Assembly: GCA_028717825.1 (NCBI GenBank)
Contig: JAQUNB010000015.1
Location: 1-11,291 of the forward strand
Length of the DNA stretch: 11,291 nt
Origin: Candidatus Omnitrophota bacterium
Lineage (GTDB): Bacteria; Omnitrophota; Gorgyraeia; Tantalellales; Tantalellaceae
Reading direction: 5' to 3'
The translations under genes were made by a program, and so were the position numbers. Positions 6,310 through 11,291 of the stretch are shown in pieces. How positions within the stretch are numbered: the stretch's first letter is position 1; every line of letters begins with the position of its first letter. A model generated the notes under the pieces. That model was not told the DNA's origin and made no database searches. It saw only the letters and a program-made list of their open reading frames with translations.

Positions 6310-6448
6310 AAATGACAAATGACAAAATCCAAATGACAAATGAATCGTGAAAATCCCAAATCCAAATAGTTAACGGAATGACGATGGTATTTTATTGATT
6401 AAACTATTTGGATTTAACGTTTCATTTGGGTTTTGGGATTGGGATTTT
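6310..6448. repeat. Imperfect inverted-repeat element between recA and recX (MITE-like)
   Basis: The left side has a 13-base direct repeat AAATGACAAATGA at 6310-6322 and 6331-6343. The middle is a perfect 14-base inverted pair, AAATCCAAATAGTT (6358-6371) and AACTATTTGGATTT (6402-6415), around 30 bases. Outside it, AAAATCCC (6350-6357) matches GGGATTTT (6441-6448), and the left CAAATG motifs face CATTTGGG (6423-6430). The whole gap is therefore an AT-rich imperfect palindrome with no coding capacity. It may be a small non-autonomous element or a relic; no target-site duplication was established. Confidence 0.6.
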
Positions 6449-6482
6449 GACGTTTTCCAAAAGCGAGAATGAGTTATAGCTG

Positions 6483-6941
6483 ATGAAGAGAGATCTTGAT
6501 AAAGCGAAAAAATATTGTCTGCGCCTATTGGCGATCAGGGCGCGTAGCGAGCGGGAAGTGATGGACCGGCTCGAGAAGGCCGGCTATGATGCCGGGATGA
6601 TCGCGGGTTTGATGCAGCTTTTAAAAAAAGACGGACTTCTTGATGATGCAAAATTTGCCGGCGGCTGGATCGAATCGAGATTAAGGTCGAATCCCAAAGG
6701 GAAAAGGGTTCTGGCCCGCGAACTAGAGCTTAAAGGCATTCCGCGGGATGTGATAGATTGTGCATTAGAAGAAAAGGCAAGTGAACTGGGCGATAAAAAT
6801 TTAGCCTCAAGATTATTGAAGAAAAAAATTGGCACCGGAACACGCAGTTTGGATATGAAGGAAAAGGCGAGGTTGTTCCGGTTTCTTGTTAGTAGAGGGA
6901 TCGCCGCGGAAGCTGCCGAAGAGGCGATTGAGGAGAACTGA
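6483..6941 (+). CDS. recX: Regulatory protein RecX
   Basis: The 152-residue protein matches RecX, a small all-helical protein that binds RecA filaments and restrains their extension and activity. It shows the family's repeated three-helix units. The first is near residues 8-45 (CLRLLAIRARSEREVMDRLEKAGY), the second has GLLDDAKFAGGWIESRLRSNPKGKRVLARELELKGI, and the last ends with ARLFRFLVSRGI. The second unit carries the characteristic 'D..fa..wi..R......G...l..EL..KGi' pattern. Length is typical. The upstream Shine-Dalgarno is weak, and the ATG at 6483 is chosen because homology begins close to it. It follows recA as in many bacteria but is separated by an inverted-repeat element, so co-transcription is uncertain. 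Confidence 0.92.
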   Translation: MKRDLDKAKKYCLRLLAIRARSEREVMDRLEKAGYDAGMIAGLMQLLKKDGLLDDAKFAGGWIESRLRSNPKGKRVLARELELKGIPRDVIDCALEEKASELGDKNLASRLLKKKIGTGTRSLDMKEKARLFRFLVSRGIAAEAAEEAIEEN

Positions 6942-6970
6942 GGGGGTCGTGTTCCGGGATTCGTCGTAAC

Positions 6971-7021
6971 GGTGGGGTCAGGCCTCACAAAATCGACGAC
7001 ACAGAGTGACCTGACCCCACC
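6971..7021. repeat. GGGGTCAGG stem-loop element
   Basis: GGTGGGGTCAGG (6971-6982) pairs perfectly with CCTGACCCCACC (7010-7021). The stem continues as TCAC (6985-6988) with GTGA (7006-7009) past a two-base bulge, leaving a 17-base loop. The GGGGTCAGG motif is, from memory, common at the ends of elements linked to IS200-like Y1 transposases in environmental genomes; no transposase is present here. It starts 30 bases after the recX stop. Confidence 0.7.
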
Positions 7022-7048
7022 CGCAGATAGTGTCGCAAAAATATGATC

Positions 7049-7076
7049 GTAGGGAACAGGTATGCCTGTTCCCTGC
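7049..7076. repeat. Family A palindrome, copy A7, next to the alaS start
   Basis: Arms GTAGGGAACAGGTA and TGCCTGTTCCCTGC differ from perfect pairing only by two T-G positions (7050/7075 and 7061/7064). Both would be U-G wobble pairs in a + strand transcript. It ends 24 bases before the alaS ATG and contains an in-frame ATG (7062) that could be mistaken for the gene start. Confidence 0.85.
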
Positions 7077-7100
7077 AAAAGAGAAAAATGGATCGAAATT

Positions 7101-9809
7101 ATGTTTTCAAATGAAATAAGAGCGAGATTCCTTGAGTTTTTCGAAAAGAAAGGGCACACGGTTGTTCCCAGCGATCTTCTCGTGCCCAAAGACGATCCGA
7201 CGCTTCTTTTTACCGGCGCCGGCATGAACCAGTTCAAAGACCAGTTCATGGGCAAGAATGTCACATTCAAGCGCGCGACATCCAGCCAGAAGTGTCTCCG
7301 GACGGCCGATCTTGATAACGTCGGAAGGACACCGCGTCATCATACTTTTTTTGAAATGCTTGGAAATTTTTCTTTTGGTGATTATTTTAAAAAAGAAGCG
7401 ATCTTGTGGGCGTGGGAGTTCATGACAAAAGAAATGAACATACCTGAAGAAAAATTGTGGGTGTCCGTGTATCAGGATGATAATGAAGCGTATGATATTT
7501 GGGCGCGTGAGGTAAAGATCCCGACGGCCAAGATCGTCCGGCTAGGGCCAGCCGATAATTTCTGGCCGGCCGATGCTCCGTCGAAAGGTCCGAACGGCCC
7601 GTGTGGGCCATGTTCCGAGATATTTTACGATTGGGGCGCGGAATACGGCTGCGGCAAGGCTACTTGTAACCCCGCCTGTGATTGCGGAAGGTTCGTTGAA
7701 GTCTGGAATCTTGTGTTCACTCAATTCGATCGTAAACCTGACGGCAGGCTCGAACCGCTTCCGAATAAAAATATCGATACGGGAATGGGACTCGAGCGTA
7801 TCGCTTCTGTCAAACAGCAGGTTATGACCAATTTTGATACGGATCTTTTTGTTCCGATCATTAGAGAGATCAAAAAGGAATTGGGCGATGCCGGTAAAAA
7901 TGTTCCGGTGGAAAAACTTAACCTTATCGCGGACCACATGAGGGCCGCGGTTTTTACTATATGCGTCGGTGTTTCGCCATCGAATGAAAAACGGGGTTAT
8001 GTGGTAAGAAAACTGATACGCAGGGCGTATCTCAAGAGCGGACGTCGCGGAGAATTTTTATATAAAATAGTTCCGAAGATCGCAGAAGTGACGAAGACGG
8101 CATACCCGGAAATAAAAGATAAAAGCGAACATATAGCCGCGATCGTGAAGGAAGAGGAAAAGAAATTTAATGATACGCTGAACTCCGCCATGCCCGTTTT
8201 TGAGGAGATGGTATTGAAGTCCCGTAATAAATTAGCGGGCGAGGAGATGTTTAAGCTAGTTGATACGTATGGACTGCCTGTTGATGTTATTGCGGAAGAG
8301 GCGGTCTCAAGAGGCATCATTATCGATGCTGAAGGCTTTGAGCGGCTGATGGAAGGACGAAAAGAACAGTCGCGTAAAGGCAGCGATCTTGCCTGTGAAT
8401 TCATTTTTAAGCCGGACCAGTTCAAAAACGCGCCGAAGCCGAAGTTTTCGGATGAACTGCCGTTAAAAGCGAAACTGGAATTCATTTTGAAAGGTGAAAA
8501 AGAAACAAAAAGTTTAATGGAGAATGAGTGCGCCGAGATAATCACTAGCCCTCAGAGCGGCGGATTTTACGCGGAATGCGGCGGGCAGGTCGGAGATACG
8601 GGTACGATCACCGGAGAAAACGGACGGATGGAAATAGTCGATACTTTCGAGACCGACGGCAAGAAAATTTTTCGAGTGATCGTCCGTGAAGGCGCCTTCA
8701 ACTTGGGGGAGACCGTTAGTGTCGAGCATGACCACGATAAAAAAATGAGAACGGCCGCGAACCACACCGCCACGCATCTTTTGCAGGCGGCGCTTCGGAA
8801 TATACTTGGGGACCAGGTGAGACAATCGGGTTCTTTTGTAAACGACAAGAGGCTCAGGTTCGATTTTACACATATGAAAAAATTATCGGATAGAGAGATC
8901 GCAAAAGTCGAGGATATAGTTAATGAATGGATTGAAGAAAGCCTGCCTGTCTCAAAAGAAACAAAATCACAGGCCCAGGCGAAAGAGGAAGGGGCATTGT
9001 CTTTCTTTGGCGACAAATACGGTGATGTGGTGCGGGTCGTTACGGTTGCCGATAAGTCGAAAGAACTATGCGGCGGTACGCATGTAGACAATACTTCCGA
9101 AATAGGTGTGTTCAAAATCGTCGGTGAAAGTTCCGTCGCGAGCGGTATTAGACGCATTGAGGCCTTAACGGGCGAGAACGCTGCGAAGTGGCTTGTCTCT
9201 AGCCTTAAGGAACTACTCGCGCGTTACGGCCAGATAAGCGGGAAAGGTTCGAGGCAGCTTGATAAGGCGATGGAGATACGCATCGATGAGATAATAAAAG
9301 GAAAACTAAAGATCGATAAAAGCATTATGCACGAGTTCGACTCCGAAATGAAACCTGTTTTTGACGGGATATTTGAGGATTTCGCCGAAAAAGAGAAAAA
9401 GCGCGAAAAAGAAAAAGAGAACGAAAGGTTTGGAGAAGTCGTTGCCGAGATCGATAAAAAAGTAGGGAGCGCCGAAGTGATAGACGGGGTTAATTTTATC
9501 GCGTACCGTTTGAACGATGTGGATATAGAGATGCTGAGAAGGGCCGTGTCGTATACGGAGAAAAAGTCCGCTTCCGCGGTTATTTTGTTCGCCGGATGCG
9601 GTGCCGGAAAGGTCAGTCTAGTGTGTGCCGTTACTCAGGACCTGAAGGAAAAAAAACTTAACGCGAAAGATATTATAAATTCAATTGCCGGCTTTATCGA
9701 TGGTAAGGGCGGAGGGAGCGCTTTCTTCGCTCAGGCCGGAGGCAAAAATATCGACGGGATAAGATCCGCGTTCGAAGAGGCAAAGAAAATAATCGGGGGG
9801 AAGGTTTAG
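7101..9809 (+). CDS. alaS: Alanine--tRNA ligase
   Basis: The 902-residue protein is alanyl-tRNA synthetase, the class II enzyme that charges tRNA-Ala. Order of domains: an aminoacylation core (FLEFFEKKGHTVVPSDLL at the start, HHTFFEMLGNFSFGDYF from residue 80, GPCGPCSEI, and NIDTGMGLERIA); the tRNA-recognition region with YVVRKLIRRAY; the editing domain with zinc/active-site residues H555 and H559 (HTATH) and C657 and H661 (CGGTH); a charged helical stretch; and the C-Ala (DHHA1) domain ending in GGSAFFAQAGG. The Cys-rich GCGKATCNPACDCGRF insert is seen in a subset of bacterial AlaRS. An in-frame ATG at 7062 would add 13 unrelated residues encoded by a palindrome, so the ATG at 7101 (MFSNEIRARF) is preferred even though its Shine-Dalgarno is weak. 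hisD follows three bases after the stop. Confidence 0.97.
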   Translation: MFSNEIRARFLEFFEKKGHTVVPSDLLVPKDDPTLLFTGAGMNQFKDQFMGKNVTFKRATSSQKCLRTADLDNVGRTPRHHTFFEMLGNFSFGDYFKKEAILWAWEFMTKEMNIPEEKLWVSVYQDDNEAYDIWAREVKIPTAKIVRLGPADNFWPADAPSKGPNGPCGPCSEIFYDWGAEYGCGKATCNPACDCGRFVEVWNLVFTQFDRKPDGRLEPLPNKNIDTGMGLERIASVKQQVMTNFDTDLFVPIIREIKKELGDAGKNVPVEKLNLIADHMRAAVFTICVGVSPSNEKRGYVVRKLIRRAYLKSGRRGEFLYKIVPKIAEVTKTAYPEIKDKSEHIAAIVKEEEKKFNDTLNSAMPVFEEMVLKSRNKLAGEEMFKLVDTYGLPVDVIAEEAVSRGIIIDAEGFERLMEGRKEQSRKGSDLACEFIFKPDQFKNAPKPKFSDELPLKAKLEFILKGEKETKSLMENECAEIITSPQSGGFYAECGGQVGDTGTITGENGRMEIVDTFETDGKKIFRVIVREGAFNLGETVSVEHDHDKKMRTAANHTATHLLQAALRNILGDQVRQSGSFVNDKRLRFDFTHMKKLSDREIAKVEDIVNEWIEESLPVSKETKSQAQAKEEGALSFFGDKYGDVVRVVTVADKSKELCGGTHVDNTSEIGVFKIVGESSVASGIRRIEALTGENAAKWLVSSLKELLARYGQISGKGSRQLDKAMEIRIDEIIKGKLKIDKSIMHEFDSEMKPVFDGIFEDFAEKEKKREKEKENERFGEVVAEIDKKVGSAEVIDGVNFIAYRLNDVDIEMLRRAVSYTEKKSASAVILFAGCGAGKVSLVCAVTQDLKEKKLNAKDIINSIAGFIDGKGGGSAFFAQAGGKNIDGIRSAFEEAKKIIGGKV

Positions 9810-9812
9810 ATC

Positions 9813-11042
9813 ATGAGAAGCATAAAGGTCGGCAGTAAAATGTTCGATAGTCTTGTCAACAGGCTGAGCCCGGACAAGGTGCGGCTTCAAAAAAAAGTTT
9901 CCGGGATCGTTGAGAATGTTCGAGTTAACGGTGACGCCGCGCTTATCAAATATACCAAGAAATTTGACAGGATAAGCTTAAAGAAAAAGGATCTCCGTGT
10001 TACGGAAGCGGAGATAAGCGGCGCTTATCAGGATATTAAGCCGGAGATCGTGAACACGTTAAAAGCGATAATACATAACATAAATAAGTTTTATGCAAAA
10101 CAGCTCCCGAAATCATGGTCCATAAAACATGAATCGGGGATCGATCTGGGGGAAAAATTCAACCCGATAGAAAAGGTCGGTGTTTATGTGCCCAGCGGTA
10201 CGGTTCCGCTGGTCTCGAGTGTTTACATGACGGTACTGCCCGCGAAGATCGCGGGCGTAAAACGGGTGATAATGGTCTCGCCTCCGAACAAATACGGTAG
10301 TATCGATCCGCATATTCTTGTTGTCGCGAACCTCTTGAATGTCGATGAAATATATAAGATCGGCGGTGCGCAGGCCATCGCGGCGCTTGCGTTCGGTACA
10401 AAAACCGTCCCGAAAGTCGATAAAATAGTCGGGCCCGGAAATGAGTATGTGACCGAGGCGAAACGTCAGGTGTTCGGGTATTGCGATATAGATATGCTGG
10501 CGGGTCCCAGCGAAGTACTTATCATCGCCGATGATGACGCGAATATCGAATATCTGAAAAAGGACCTCATGGCGCAGGCGGAACATCACAAAGGCCTGGC
10601 GATACTCGTTACGCCCTCAAGAAAATTATTCAGTCTTTTGCGAGCGGATGATGACATAAAAGGGTACCTCATAAAAGTTAAAAACCTGAACGAGGCGGCG
10701 GAGGTTTCCAATATGATCGCGCCGGAACATTTGGAACTTATGGTAAAATCTCCGGAACGTCTTATGCGGAGTATTAAGAATGCCGGAGCTATATTTTTGG
10801 GCCAGTTCTCACCGGTCGCGATCGGTGATTATATCGCGGGCCCCAGCCATGTTTTGCCGACAGGCGGAACGGCGAGGTATTCTTCAGGCCTCAATTTAAG
10901 GAGTTTTATAAAGAGTTCTCATGTGATCTCTTATTCTCGTAAAGCCGTGACAAGTTCCGCGAAATGGGTGCGTGATCTTACGAATCTCGAAAAACTCGAA
11001 AAACACTGGGAATCGGTCGCGGTCAGATGCGAAAAAGAATAA
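9813..11042 (+). CDS. hisD: Histidinol dehydrogenase
   Basis: The 409-residue protein catalyses the last two steps of histidine synthesis, oxidising L-histidinol to L-histidine with two NAD. Conserved elements are the PVGVYVPSG-like segment (here EKVGVYVPSGTVPLVSS), GGAQAIAALAFGT, KIVGPGNEYVTEAKRQV, MLAGPSEVLI and AQAEHH. The last supplies the zinc-binding Gln and His. APEHLEL carries the catalytic Glu-His pair. GDYIAGPSHVLPTGGTARYSSGL carries the zinc Asp, and the His in LEKHWESV near the end fits the last zinc ligand. A purine-rich GGGGGGAAGG (9795-9804) lies eight bases before the ATG, inside the end of alaS. The three-base gap to alaS suggests one transcript. Slightly shorter than the common ~430 residues, with no missing key residue. 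Confidence 0.98.
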   Translation: MRSIKVGSKMFDSLVNRLSPDKVRLQKKVSGIVENVRVNGDAALIKYTKKFDRISLKKKDLRVTEAEISGAYQDIKPEIVNTLKAIIHNINKFYAKQLPKSWSIKHESGIDLGEKFNPIEKVGVYVPSGTVPLVSSVYMTVLPAKIAGVKRVIMVSPPNKYGSIDPHILVVANLLNVDEIYKIGGAQAIAALAFGTKTVPKVDKIVGPGNEYVTEAKRQVFGYCDIDMLAGPSEVLIIADDDANIEYLKKDLMAQAEHHKGLAILVTPSRKLFSLLRADDDIKGYLIKVKNLNEAAEVSNMIAPEHLELMVKSPERLMRSIKNAGAIFLGQFSPVAIGDYIAGPSHVLPTGGTARYSSGLNLRSFIKSSHVISYSRKAVTSSAKWVRDLTNLEKLEKHWESVAVRCEKE

Positions 11043-11055
11043 AAGGGGGCGTTAA

Positions 11056-11291
11056 ATGAATATTTTCGGGAAAAAGCTTTCACCTGCGCGAAAGATAGCT
11101 TATCAAAGAAAAAGCCGCGAGACACAGATCGAGATCCCTCTTCTCAATATTGACGGGAAGGGCTCAAGCAAGATCGAGACTACTATAGGTTTTTTGGATC
11201 ACATGCTAACCCTTTTTACGTACCACGGTCTGTTCGATACAGAACTTAATGCCAAAGGCGATACGCATGTTGACAGGCATCATCTTAATGA
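11056..11291 (+). CDS. hisB: Imidazoleglycerol-phosphate dehydratase, 3' truncated by the window edge
   Basis: Seventy-eight codons are visible before the window ends. The protein dehydrates imidazole glycerol phosphate to imidazole acetol phosphate in histidine synthesis. Diagnostic features are [10 protein letters not shown] near the N-terminus, the [18 protein letters not shown] block, and [12 protein letters not shown], whose histidines bind the manganese ions. AAGGGGG (11043-11049) lies six bases before the ATG, and the gap after hisD is 13 bases, so the two are probably co-transcribed. There is no sign of an N-terminal phosphatase domain, so this is the monofunctional form rather than the fused enterobacterial one. 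The rest of the gene lies to the right. Confidence 0.95.
   Translation, partial: MNIFGKKLSPARKIAYQRKSRETQIEIPLLNIDGKGSSKIETTIGFLDHMLTLFTYHGLFDTELNAKGDTHVDRHHLN

Noticed and set aside
7062..7064. ATG start for alaS
   Set aside because: It lies in the centre of palindrome A7 and adds residues unlike AlaRS N-termini.
6584..7270. 228-codon - strand ORF opposite recX and the start of alaS
   Set aside because: It is antisense to two secure genes and crosses two repeats; its serine-rich composition is typical of a shadow frame.
10113..10589. 158-codon - strand ORF inside hisD
   Set aside because: It is fully antisense to a confident hisD with all catalytic motifs; no family features.

Overview
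The window looks like a chromosomal segment of an uncultivated bacterium. The best guess is Candidatus Omnitrophota (OP3, PVC superphylum). The guess rests on three things: the end of a very long multidomain protein of a style I associate with that phylum, moderate-to-low GC, and short palindromic repeats in the intergenic gaps. No rRNA or other phylogenetic marker is present to settle it, so treat the phylum as inference. All genes called are on the + strand.

Layout. (1) 1-3306: the 3' part of a huge open frame that enters from the left edge. Its first ~100 residues look like the C-terminal end of a ROK-family sugar kinase; the remaining ~1000 residues are unrecognised apart from a possible beta-sandwich and a possible Rossmann-like end module. 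It is visibly more AT-rich than the genes after it. (2) 3415-9809: a DNA-repair/housekeeping cluster in the order pncC (cinA C-terminal type), thpR, recA, recX, alaS. The order resembles E. coli pncC-recA-recX-alaS, with thpR placed as in Deinococcus cinA-ligT-recA. (3) 9813-11291: hisD and the start of hisB, packed 3 and 13 bases behind alaS, so alaS appears to head or run into a histidine operon.

From pncC to alaS every gap carries repeats. Seven GTAG...CTAC palindromes (family A) and two 58-base family B repeats form two clusters with the same order, A-B-A-A, on either side of thpR. The recA-recX gap holds an imperfect inverted-repeat element, and the recX-alaS gap holds a GGGGTCAGG stem plus a seventh A palindrome 24 bases before alaS. 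The alaS-hisD-hisB junctions have no repeats.

Control signals. recA has a good sigma70-like promoter (TTTACA-18-TATAAT), a perfect TGTAC-N4-GTACA dyad in its leader that could be a LexA operator, and a strong AGGAGG that fixes its start. pncC has a TATAAT six bases before its ATG and no Shine-Dalgarno, which suggests a leaderless message. The most interesting items are the fused giant protein, the paired repeat clusters around thpR, and the candidate SOS operator. I see no defence system, CRISPR array, prophage or intact transposase.
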